Origin: Duganella dendranthematis
GTDB lineage: Bacteria; Pseudomonadota; Gammaproteobacteria; Burkholderiales; Burkholderiaceae_D
Assembly (NCBI RefSeq): GCF_012849375.1
Contig: NZ_CP051684.1
Coordinates: 5,146,001-5,210,000 of the forward strand
Length of the DNA: 64,000 nucleotides
Direction: 5' to 3'
Shown here: positions 43,583 through 52,200 of the stretch, in pieces
Numbering within the stretch: position 1 is the stretch's first letter
How the letters are laid out: every line of letters begins with the position of its first letter
The notes under the pieces: generated by a model
Databases searched by the model: none
The model's input: only the letters and a program-made list of their open reading frames with translations
Told to the model about the DNA's origin: nothing
Made by a program: the position numbers and the translations under genes

Positions 43583-44494
43583 TCAGTTTGCTTCAGCGCG
43601 TGTGATGTCGACGATCCAGTCGGCGAAGGCGCGCACCCGCTGGGGGATGTTGCGGCGGTGCGGGAACAGGATGCGAGCCGCCATCGGCGCTGCTGGATGG
43701 TGCGGCAGCACCGACACCAGCAACCCGGCGGCGATCTCGACGCGGGCCCGGGAGGCCGGGATTTGCGCGATGCCCAGTCCGGCGTGGGTGGCGGCGTTGT
43801 AGGCGACGCTGTTGTTGACGGTGACCTTGTGGCGCATCGGCAGGTACACGCTATTGCCGCTGGCGGCGTCGAAATATTCGAACGCGGCCGGCTGGCTGGC
43901 CGGATTGGGCTGGTAGTTGACCAGCCAGTGGTCCGCCAGCTGGTCCAGCGTAGTCGGCAGGCCGTGCGCGGCCACGTAGGCGGGGCTGGCGACGTTCATC
44001 AGCGCCAGCGTCAGCAGCGGGCGCGACACCAGCGACTCATCCACCACGGCGCCGGCGCGCACCACCAGGTCGAAGCCTTCGCTCAGCAGGTCGACGCGGC
44101 GGTCGGTGCTGAAGATGTCGATTTGCAGCCCCGGGTGGCGTTTCAGGAATTCGGGCAGACGCGGCAGCACGACGCCGGCGGCCATGCCAAGCGGCATGTC
44201 GGCGCGGATGCGCCCCTGCAACTGGCTGCCTTGCTGGAACAGCGCGCCGATGTCGTCGAGGTCGTCCAGCAGGCGTTCGGCGCGTTCCAGCAGTTCGGCG
44301 CCCTCGCGCGTGATCTGCACGCGGCGCGTGGTGCGCTGGAGCAGGCGGGCGCCTAGCCTGTCCTCCAGCCGCTGGATGGCGTTGGAAATCGAGGTGCGCG
44401 GCAGCTGCAACTGCTCGGCCGCGCGCGAAAAACTGGACAGACGTGCCACCCACAGAAAAATGCGCAGGTCATCGGTGGAGGGGATTGTCTTCAT
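43583..44494 (-). CDS. LysR-type transcriptional regulator
   Basis: 303 residues. An N-terminal winged helix-turn-helix (LRIFLWVARLSSFSRAAEQL, then PRTSISNAIQRLEDRLGARL) precedes a LysR substrate-binding domain starting near residue 90 (IRADMPLGMAAGVVLPRLPE). LysR regulators usually bind a T-N11-A site in the divergent intergenic region and control the neighbour, here an SDR. The inducer is unknown. Confidence 0.9.
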   Translation of the reverse strand: MKTIPSTDDLRIFLWVARLSSFSRAAEQLQLPRTSISNAIQRLEDRLGARLLQRTTRRVQITREGAELLERAERLLDDLDDIGALFQQGSQLQGRIRADMPLGMAAGVVLPRLPEFLKRHPGLQIDIFSTDRRVDLLSEGFDLVVRAGAVVDESLVSRPLLTLALMNVASPAYVAAHGLPTTLDQLADHWLVNYQPNPASQPAAFEYFDAASGNSVYLPMRHKVTVNNSVAYNAATHAGLGIAQIPASRARVEIAAGLLVSVLPHHPAAPMAARILFPHRRNIPQRVRAFADWIVDITRAEAN

Positions 44495-44500
44495 TTTTGG

Positions 44501-44515
44501 ATCAGTGATGTCGAT
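44501..44515. promoter_or_regulatory. LysR-box candidate, ATC-N9-GAT
   Basis: ATCAGTGATGTCGAT is a T-N11-A element with symmetric ATC/GAT arms, 7 bp upstream of the lysR start. This is a common place for LysR autoregulation and divergent control. A second small dyad, AGACTCTAGTCT, lies at 44549-44560 nearer the SDR gene. Confidence 0.45.
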
Positions 44516-44602
44516 TTAACGCAGTTTATCTGTTGATTATACGGATTTAGACTCTAGTCTGGGTGGTCCACATGGCGACCGCCATCCAGAAAGGAAGACA
44601 TC

Positions 44603-45361
44603 ATGAGTAACCGTATTGCATTGATTACCGGCGGCAGCCGGGGTTTGGGCAAATCTGCTGCGCTGCATCTGGCGCGGGCCGGATGGGATGTGGTCATTAC
44701 GTATCAGGCGCGCTCGGATGCGGCCGACGCCACCGTGGCGGAAGTGCGGGCGCTGGGCCGCAAGGCGGCGGCGCTGCAGCTGGACGCCGGTCAGATCGCC
44801 GGGTTCTCCGCATTCAAGGCCAGTTTCGCCGCGCTGCTGGAAAGGGAGTTCGGCCGCCAGACGTTCGACGCACTGGTCAATAACGCCGGCAACAGCGCCA
44901 ACGTGCCGTTCGCGGAAACCACCGAGCAGCAGTTTGACGAACTGATGAACGTGCACCTGAAGGGCGTGTTTTTCCTGACGCAGACGCTGTTGCCGCTGCT
45001 GGCCGACGGCGGCAGCATCCTTAACGTGTCGAGCGGCCTGGCGCGCTTCTCGATGCCGGGCAAGGCGGCGTACGCAGTGATGAAAGGCGGCATTGAGGTG
45101 TTGACGCGCTATCTGGCCAAGGAACTGGGCGAGCGCGGCATCCGCGTCAACACGCTGGCGCCGGGCGCGATCGCTACCGATTTCAGCGGCGGCGTGGTGC
45201 GCGACAATCCGCAGGTCAACGCCATGGTGGCGGCCAACACGGCGCTGGGACGGGTGGGGCTGCCGGACGACATCGGCGGCGCGGTGGCGGTGCTGCTGTC
45301 GGACGAGAGTAGATGGTTCAACGGCCAGCGCATCGAAGCCTCGGGCGGCATGATGCTGTGA
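44603..45361 (+). CDS. Short-chain dehydrogenase/reductase
   Basis: 252 residues, normal for classical SDRs. The NAD(P)-binding motif is ITGGSRGLGKSAALHLARAG near the N-terminus, followed by NNAGNSANV and the catalytic Ser in ILNVSSGLARF. YAVMKGG has the Tyr-x3-Lys catalytic pair, and the RVNTLAPGAIATDF loop follows. It reduces or oxidises an unidentified carbonyl compound. AAGGAAG precedes the ATG. It is divergent from the LysR gene, the usual arrangement for a regulated target. Confidence 0.9.
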   Translation: MSNRIALITGGSRGLGKSAALHLARAGWDVVITYQARSDAADATVAEVRALGRKAAALQLDAGQIAGFSAFKASFAALLEREFGRQTFDALVNNAGNSANVPFAETTEQQFDELMNVHLKGVFFLTQTLLPLLADGGSILNVSSGLARFSMPGKAAYAVMKGGIEVLTRYLAKELGERGIRVNTLAPGAIATDFSGGVVRDNPQVNAMVAANTALGRVGLPDDIGGAVAVLLSDESRWFNGQRIEASGGMML

Positions 45362-45470
45362 CATTATGCGGCTGGTGAATCTCTGCTATTGCTAAGATAA
45401 ATTAGCTTTATATGTCGCAATGCAGCATCATTCACCTGTCTCCTCTATCTCCTCCAAGGAAATAGACTTC

Positions 45471-45500
45471 AGCCCGCTCTCAGTAGCGGGCTTTTTTTTT
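45471..45500 (+). terminator. Rho-independent terminator downstream of the SDR gene
   Basis: AGCCCGCT pairs with AGCGGGCT around CTCAGT, followed by a run of T. It lies 110 bp past the SDR stop, leaving a long 3' tail or room for a small RNA of its own. Confidence 0.85.
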
Positions 45501-45560
45501 CGCCGCAACGTGCCGTAGATCGGTTAAGCTTTCTATAAGTCAACGTTTAGGTTCCGGCAA

Positions 45561-47714
45561 GTGTCTCCTACTCAATTCAAACTCTTACTGGCTGGCCTGA
45601 TGCTGGGCGGCGCCGCGGTCGGCGGCGGCGTGGCATATGTGCTGGTGCATTCTTCCAAACATGCGGCCGAGGCCAGCGCGCAGACGCCGTCCGCAGCCAA
45701 CGGCACGCCGGTGCAGTGGCATGCGCGTGTCACCACGCTGGCTGGCGACGGTCTGCCGGGCAGTAGCAATGGCAGCGGCAAGCGCACGCGCTTTGCCGAT
45801 CCGTTCGGTGTGGTGCTGGATGCACAGGGCAATCTGTACGTCGCCGATGGCGGCGATAACAACAGCATCCGCAAGATCGACCTGAACGGCATCAGTACCA
45901 CGCTGGCCGGCAGCACGGAGGGCTACGCGGAAGGCCCGGCCACGGCGGCTGCGTTCAACACGCCGTCCGGGCTGGCGATCGACGCCGCCGGCAATCTGTA
46001 CGTGGCCGACACCGGCAACAACGCCATCCGCAAGATCAAGCCCGATGGCACGGTGTCGACGCTGGCCGGCGACGGTCTGGCCGGCAGCAAGGACGGCAAG
46101 GGCGCCGCCGCTCAGTTTAACGGTCCGGTGGGCGTGGCAGTGGATGGCGCTGGCGTGGTGTACGTGGCCGATACCTATAACGACCGCATCCGCCGCATCG
46201 CGCCGGACGGCACGGTCAGCACCCTCGCCGGCGGCAAGCGTGCCGGCATGGCCGATGGCGCCGGCGAGCAGGCGTTGTTCGATACGCCGACCGGCATCGC
46301 GCTCGGCCCCACCGGCGAACTGTATATCGCCGACACCTCCAACCACGCGATCCGCAAGCTGGGCAAGGACGGCAACGTCAGCACCATTGCCGAGGCCAAG
46401 GACGACGAGCGCGATTCGCTGCTGCGCTCGCCGGTCGGCATCGCCGTCACCAAGGACGGTTTCCTGTACATCGCCAGCAGCGCCCACGGCCGTGTGGCGC
46501 AGATCACGCCGCAGGGGCAGGTGGCGGCCTTGCAGGATGTCGATCATCCGGCCCAGCCTGGCTATGGCGCGGATGGCAGCGTGCGCCTGTACTCGCCGCG
46601 CGGCATCGCCGTGTTCAAGGACGGCACTCTGTTCGTCACCGATGGCGCGACGTTCCGCCTGCATCACATCGCCATGGTCGGCGCCGACACCGAGCCGGTG
46701 GCCGACGAGCCGCTGCCGGGCGCGCCGTCGCGCAGCGCCACCATGCAGTGGCCGGTAGCGCCACAGAACAAGGCGCATGAGGTGGTCGGCCTGATGGGCG
46801 AGGTGCGCGGCGATTTCAACGGCGAGCGGCGCGACCATTTCCATGCCGGCATGGATGTGCAGGCGGCGATCGGCACGCCGGTGTTGACCATCACGCCTGG
46901 CAAGGTCAGCGATCCGCGCGCCAGCTCGGGCTATGGTGAATTGTCGGAAGGGCTGGCGTTTGGCAGCCTGCATTACATCCACCTGCGCGTCGGGCGCGAC
47001 GCCAAGGACAAGCTGTTCAATGATCCGCGCTTCCTGCTGTCGAGGAACGACAAGGGCGTGGCGGACGCGGTGCGGGTGCGGCGCGGCACGCGCTTCGTGG
47101 CCGGCGAAACGCTGGGTACGGTCAACCGCATGGCGCATGTCCATCTGGATTACAAGCCCAACGGTGGCGCACTGAATCCGCTGCAACTGCCGTTCATCGA
47201 CCTGGAAGACAGCATCGCGCCGACCATCCACAGCATCAGTATTATCGACGCCAACGGCAAGCTGTTGACCGAGAAGCGCGACGGCCGCCTGTTGATCTCG
47301 CGCAGCCTGGGCCAGGTGCAGATCGTGGTGGAGGCCAGCGACCAGATCAACGGCAACCAGGCGCGCCGCCGTCTCGGCCTGTACAAGCTGGGCTACCAGC
47401 TGCTGAATCAGGATGGCGAGATCATTCCGGGCGTGAGCGTGCCGGTGGTGACGCAGCAGTATGACCGCTTGCCGCGCAACCGCGAAGCAGTCAAACTAGC
47501 CTATGCGGCGAACAGTGGCATCACCGTGCATGGCGCCAGCGAGACGCGTTTTGCCTACGCCATCAATAACAAGCTGATCAACGGGAAACTGACGCCGGGC
47601 GGCTGGAAGGTAGGGGAGCTAGGTCCCGGCAATTATCTGCTGCGTATCGACGCCGAAGACTATGCCGGGAATGCAGCCAATCGTAACCGCGAAGTAGCGG
47701 TGACGATTGACTAG
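45561..47714 (+). CDS. NHL-repeat / M23-like metallopeptidase fusion, exported
   Basis: 717 residues from GTG at 45561. An N-terminal helix (LLLAGLMLGGAAVGGGVAYV) anchors or exports it. Residues 55-380 hold about six NHL propeller repeats (GVVLDAQGNLYVADGGDNN and similar, each with IRKI and TLAG). Then comes a peptidase M23-like region: DHFHAGMD with His428 and Asp432, and AHVHLDY with His526 and His528, the HxxxD and HxH ligands of LytM-type endopeptidases. A beta-rich C-terminal part follows. It may bind and cleave or remodel peptidoglycan. The propeller-M23 pairing is unusual. Confidence 0.75.
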   Translation: MSPTQFKLLLAGLMLGGAAVGGGVAYVLVHSSKHAAEASAQTPSAANGTPVQWHARVTTLAGDGLPGSSNGSGKRTRFADPFGVVLDAQGNLYVADGGDNNSIRKIDLNGISTTLAGSTEGYAEGPATAAAFNTPSGLAIDAAGNLYVADTGNNAIRKIKPDGTVSTLAGDGLAGSKDGKGAAAQFNGPVGVAVDGAGVVYVADTYNDRIRRIAPDGTVSTLAGGKRAGMADGAGEQALFDTPTGIALGPTGELYIADTSNHAIRKLGKDGNVSTIAEAKDDERDSLLRSPVGIAVTKDGFLYIASSAHGRVAQITPQGQVAALQDVDHPAQPGYGADGSVRLYSPRGIAVFKDGTLFVTDGATFRLHHIAMVGADTEPVADEPLPGAPSRSATMQWPVAPQNKAHEVVGLMGEVRGDFNGERRDHFHAGMDVQAAIGTPVLTITPGKVSDPRASSGYGELSEGLAFGSLHYIHLRVGRDAKDKLFNDPRFLLSRNDKGVADAVRVRRGTRFVAGETLGTVNRMAHVHLDYKPNGGALNPLQLPFIDLEDSIAPTIHSISIIDANGKLLTEKRDGRLLISRSLGQVQIVVEASDQINGNQARRRLGLYKLGYQLLNQDGEIIPGVSVPVVTQQYDRLPRNREAVKLAYAANSGITVHGASETRFAYAINNKLINGKLTPGGWKVGELGPGNYLLRIDAEDYAGNAANRNREVAVTID

Positions 47715-47722
47715 GGAAGAGA

Positions 47723-47980
47723 TTAAGCCGCGACCAGCGCGCCTGACAGCAGGAATGGAATCATGGCGGCGGTGGTTTCCAGTTCACGTTGCAACTCGTG
47801 CTGTTCCACTGCGATATCGGCCTTGGATGGCAGGCTGATGTGGTCCGGCACCTGGTCGGCGCTCAGCGTAATGCCGAGCTTGGCCAGGGTGGCTACCGGG
47901 TCGGCCTGCAATTGCGTGCGAAACTTGTCATCACTGGCCAGTTTGTCGAGGATGGAGCGGAGTTCGTTCGAAGTATGCAT
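47723..47980 (-). CDS. NHLP-like RiPP precursor peptide
   Basis: 85 residues from ATG at 47980 (AAGGG upstream). A leader resembling the nitrile hydratase alpha-subunit-like (NHLP/Nif11-type) family is visible: LDKLASDDKFRTQLQADPVA then TLAKLGITLS, a helical region, and a segment PSKADIAVEQHELQREL. The C-terminal end (from about residue 69, TTAAMIPFLLSGALVAA) is hydrophobic and would be the core. It has no Cys and no double-glycine site. The divergent SagB-type dehydrogenase is the likely modifying enzyme. I recall TIGR04509-type modified peptides beside such dehydrogenases. Confidence 0.7.
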   Translation of the reverse strand: MHTSNELRSILDKLASDDKFRTQLQADPVATLAKLGITLSADQVPDHISLPSKADIAVEQHELQRELETTAAMIPFLLSGALVAA

Positions 47981-47998
47981 GGAATGAGCCCTTACAAA

Positions 47999-48028
47999 AG
48001 GATAGGAAGTCACGGTCGTGGCTTCCAA
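47999..48028 (-). promoter_or_regulatory. Predicted precursor promoter with a dyad in the spacer
   Basis: On the minus strand TTGGAA (-35) and TATCCT (-10) are separated by 18 bp. A 22-bp imperfect palindrome, GGAAGTCACG-GT-CGTGGCTTCC with one mismatch per arm pair, occupies 48005-48026, filling the spacer and part of the -35. This is the layout of repressor or MerR-type control. The promoter boxes are weak matches (4 of 6 each); the dyad is plain. Confidence 0.45.
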
Positions 48029-48068
48029 TCCATGCTACGACAAAGCGTGCTGCTTGCCAAGAGTTTAA

Positions 48069-48097
48069 TTGCCAGATCAATAACCGTGCGCTAGACT
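48069..48097 (+). promoter_or_regulatory. Predicted promoter of the dehydrogenase gene
   Basis: TTGCCA (five of six) and TAGACT (four of six) are 17 bp apart, about 30 bp before the ATG at 48128, which has AGAGGA upstream. Confidence 0.45.
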
Positions 48098-48127
48098 TCG
48101 TCGTATCTTGGCCTGAGAGGATGCCCC

Positions 48128-49288
48128 ATGAAACTACGCCGCTGCGCCGTCTTGTACATAGAGTCGCGCGAAGATTTATCGATAGACTGGCGCACGGTGT
48201 TGTCCGGCGGCAACGCTTTGGCATCCAGCAGCCATTGGGTGGCGCTGGCGCCGCACCTGGACCAGGAAATCACGATTGATGCTGCGCAATTGGCCGCATT
48301 GGGCGGCGCCAGTCAAACGGTGTGGCGCGAACGCAGCGCCGCCGAGCAGGAATACGGCGAAGTGTGCATCGCCAAACTGCTGGAACTGGGATTGCTGATC
48401 GGCGACACGCCGCAGTACGCGGCCCAGCGCGCGCGCGACGATACGCTGCGCGACACCCACTGGCGGCCGCTGTCGGCGCTGGCGCATACCTTTGGTCGCT
48501 GGCGCGGCGTGGTCGAGGAAACCGGTATGGAGGCGCCCAGCTTCCAGGCGCTGCTGGACCGCTTCGGCGAACCGCCGCCGCCGACGCTGGACATCCATCC
48601 CGAACAGGCCATCGCGCTGCCGGCGCCCGCAGCGGGCCGCATGGACGAGCAGCTGTTGCAACGTTACACCGGAAGGAATTACGATTTGCAAGCCAGTGTG
48701 CCGCTGGAGGTCGTGGCGCGGCTGCTGCAACGCACTTTCGGCGCGCAGGAAGTGCGCCAGGTCGGGCCGCATTCCGAGGTGCTGAAGAAGACTAGCCCGT
48801 CCGGCGGCGGCCTGCATCCGATCGAAGCCTTCGTGCTGGCGCAGCGGGTCGACGGCGTGGCGCCGGGCCTGTACCACTATCACCCGATGGCGCACGAATT
48901 GCGGCCGTTGGAGACCATGGACCATGAAGCCGCCGCCGCGTTGTCGCGCTACATGCTGGCTGACCAGCACTGGCTGTCGGGAGCGCCGCTGCAAGTGGTG
49001 CTGGTGGCGCGGCTGGAGCGCAGCTACTGGAAGTATCGCAATCACCAGAAGGCGTTCCGCGCGGTGGCGCTGGATGCTGGCCATTTGTCGCAGACCTTCT
49101 ACTTGCTGGCGACCGAGGCCGGGCTGCCGGCCTTCATCACCGCCGCCATCAACGACGCCGACATCGAGAAGACGCTGGGCCTGGATCATCTACGCCACGC
49201 GGTGGTGGCCATGTGCGGCTGCGGTCCGGCTGCGGACGGTCCGCGCAGCATGGTGGAATTGCGTTACGGCGAAACCGACGCGATCTGA
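48128..49288 (+). CDS. SagB-type peptide-maturation dehydrogenase
   Basis: 386 residues. An N-terminal ~170-residue domain without a known motif may bind the leader. The C-terminal nitroreductase-like FMN domain starts near RYTGRNYDLQASVPLEVV and includes KKTSPSGGGLHPIEA, GLYHYHPMAHELRPL, VALDAGHLSQTFYLLATEAG and CGCGPA, matching SagB/McbC-type dehydrogenases that oxidise azolines to azoles, and especially the putative peptide maturation dehydrogenases recalled as TIGR04511. No YcaO cyclodehydratase, cyclase or exporter is adjacent. It is divergent from the precursor and overlaps the sensor kinase 3' end by 25 bp. Confidence 0.78.
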   Translation: MKLRRCAVLYIESREDLSIDWRTVLSGGNALASSSHWVALAPHLDQEITIDAAQLAALGGASQTVWRERSAAEQEYGEVCIAKLLELGLLIGDTPQYAAQRARDDTLRDTHWRPLSALAHTFGRWRGVVEETGMEAPSFQALLDRFGEPPPPTLDIHPEQAIALPAPAAGRMDEQLLQRYTGRNYDLQASVPLEVVARLLQRTFGAQEVRQVGPHSEVLKKTSPSGGGLHPIEAFVLAQRVDGVAPGLYHYHPMAHELRPLETMDHEAAAALSRYMLADQHWLSGAPLQVVLVARLERSYWKYRNHQKAFRAVALDAGHLSQTFYLLATEAGLPAFITAAINDADIEKTLGLDHLRHAVVAMCGCGPAADGPRSMVELRYGETDAI

Positions 49289-52200
49289 TCCCGGGTTTCG
49301 CCGCGCTGTGCCTGCACGCCGTCCAGCACGCGTTCCAGCGCAGCGGCGAAGGCGGCCAGCGCCTCTTCCAGCGGCGCGCGTTGCGGCGCCATCAGCAATT
49401 GTTCCAGCTCGCCCGACGCGCGGTGCAACTCCGGCATTGACAGATTGCCGGCCGCGCCGCGCACCTTGTGCACCAGCAGCGCCGCCTGCTCGTAGGCGCC
49501 GCTCTCGATGGCGGCCAGCAGCCGCTCCGGCGCCGGCGCAAAGTCGCCGACAAAGCGTTGTAGCAGCACATTCAGCAGCTTGACGTTGCCGCCCAGCCGC
49601 GCCAGCGCGGCATCCATGTCGATGCCGGGCAGGGCGGGGATGTGGTCCTGCGCGACGGCTGCCGCAGTCAAGGCCGTCACGGCGGAGCCGGCGGCTGCGG
49701 CGCGTTCCGGCGTATGCTGCATCTGGCCGGCCAGCACGGTGAACAGCCGCTCCGGGTCGATCGGCTTGGTGACGTAATCGTTCATCCCCATGCCCAGGCT
49801 GCTCTCGCGGAAGCCGGGTACGGCGTGCGCCGTCATGGCGATCAGCGGCAGTTGCGCGTGGCGCGGCTGGGCGCGGATGCGGGCGGTGGTTTCGTAGCCG
49901 TCCATGCCGGGCATCTGGATATCCATCAGCACCGCGTCAAACGGCGCCAGGTCGACCAGCGCCAGGGCGTCGGCGCCGCTGCTGGCCAGTTCGACCCGCA
50001 CGCCGGCGCGCAGCAGCACTTCGCGCGCCACCTGCTGGTTGATGACGTTGTCATCGACCACCAGCACGTGGGCGCCCGCGATGCGCTGCGCCGCTTCCGA
50101 CAGCGAGGCCGAGACCGCCACCGGCGGCCGCGCCGGCGCTGCCAGCCCAAGACCGACCAGCACCGCGTCCAGCAACTGTGGCGGCGTCAGCGGCTTGACC
50201 AGGATGGTGGCGATGTCGGCCTGGCCGGCCGCCTGCGCCGCCGGATCGCGGGCGAATTCGGTCATCATCAGCACCAGCGGCAGTTGTGCGTGGCCCGGCA
50301 GCTGGTGCATGCGGTGCGCGGTCTCGGCGCCGTCGAGGTCGGGCAAATCCCAGTCCAGCAGCACCAGGTCGGCTGATTGTGTGGCCAGGTAATCGAGCGC
50401 CTCGGCACCGCTGGTGACGGCGTGCACCGCGAAGCCGTCGGCGCGCAACTGGCGACCTAGCATGTCGCGCAGCATGGCGCAGTCGTCCACCACCAGGATC
50501 CGCTTGCCGGCGGCGTCGGCCGGCAACGGTACCGGCGCCGGCAGCGCGTCGGCCTGGCGTTGCAGTTTCAGGTCGAAGAAGAAGCAGCTGCCTTGGCCGG
50601 GCGTGCTGTTGATGCCGATGACGCCGCCCATGGCTTGTACCAGTTGCTGCGAAATCGCCAGGCCGAGGCCGGTGCCGCCGTAGAGGCGGGTGGTGCTGGT
50701 GTCGGCTTGCGAGAAGGCGCGGAACAGGCGCGCCTGCTGCTCGGCGCTGATGCCGACGCCGCTGTCTTCGACGCTGAAGCGCAGCCGCACCGGCGTGCCT
50801 GGGGCGGAGGCGGCCGTGCCGTCCAACAGCTCCACCCGCAGGCCGATATGGCCGTCGGCGGTGAACTTGAGCGCGTTGCCCACCAGGTTGACCAGCACCT
50901 GGTTCAGCCGCAGCGGATCGCCTACCAGTTGCAGCGGCACTTCCGGCGCGGCCCAGGCCAGCAGTTCCAGGCCTTTTTCCGCCGCCCGCCATGAGAACAG
51001 GTCGGCGATCTGGGCCAGGGTTTCGGACAGGTCGAACGGCACCGTTTCCAGTTCCAGCTTGCCGGACTCGATCTTGGCGAAGTCCAGCACATCGTCAATG
51101 ATGTTGAGCAGGTTCTGACCGGCGCGGCCGATCTTGGTGAAATAATCGCGCGGCTTGGCCGGCAGGTCGAGGTGCACGCCCAGCCCGGCAAAGCCGAGGA
51201 TGGCGTTCATCGGCGTGCGGATTTCGTGGCTGATATTGGCCAGGAACTCGCTCTTGGCGCGGGTCGAGGCCTCGGCGTCGGCGCGGGCCTGCTGGATGGC
51301 GCTGATGGCGCTGGCTTTCTGGAAGGCCGAGACAAACGGTTCCTTTAGCGCCTTGAACATTTCCAGGTCCTTGCGCACAAACGGCGCGCTCTGCTTGAAC
51401 ACCAGGTAGCCCTGCACCTGGTTGTCGACGCGGATGCGCACCGCCAGCATGGTGCGCTGCTTGAGGAACATATCGGGTGCGATCACCACGGCGGCGTCGA
51501 CGAACTGGGTTTGGGCGGCGCGCGGCGAGACGCCGTCGCGCGCCGAAGGCAGGGCGTCGTAGCCCCAGCGGGCGCGGATCGCCATCGGCCCGCCCGGCGA
51601 TTGCGAAATCAGCGCATAGGCCACGTTGACGTCGCCGATGGCGGACGATTCGCGCAGGATGGTGTGCAGCAGGGCGTCGAAGTCGAGCTCGTCATTGATG
51701 GACTTAACGATGGCGTGCACCCGCTCCAGGTGCAGCGTGCGCGAGTACACCTGCTGTTGCAGGTTGCGCACCCGCCAGCGGTAGGTGCCCCAGGCGCAGA
51801 CCAGCACCGCCAGCAGCGCGCCCAGGCGGGCCCACCAGGTCTGGTACCAGGCTGGCAGGAAGTGCAGCTCCATGCTCAGTTCGTGCGGGCTCCAGGCGCC
51901 GACGCGGTTGCTGCCGCGCATGTACAGGCGGTAGTGGCCGGGCGGCACGTTGGCGTAGGTGGCGGCGCGGTGGCTGGCGTCGGCCTCGACCCAGTCCTTG
52001 TCGTAGCCGTCGAGACGGAAGGCGTAGCGGTTGCGCTGGCTGGCGGAATAGTCGAGCGCGGCGATTTCGACCTCGACCTTGCGGGTGCCAGGGGGAATCT
52101 CCAGCGCGGCGCCGTCGGCGCCCAGCAGGCCGCCCGGTGGCACGATGTCATGGTCCAGCCGCACCGAGCTGACCACCAGCGGCGGCTGGTAGCCCCACGG

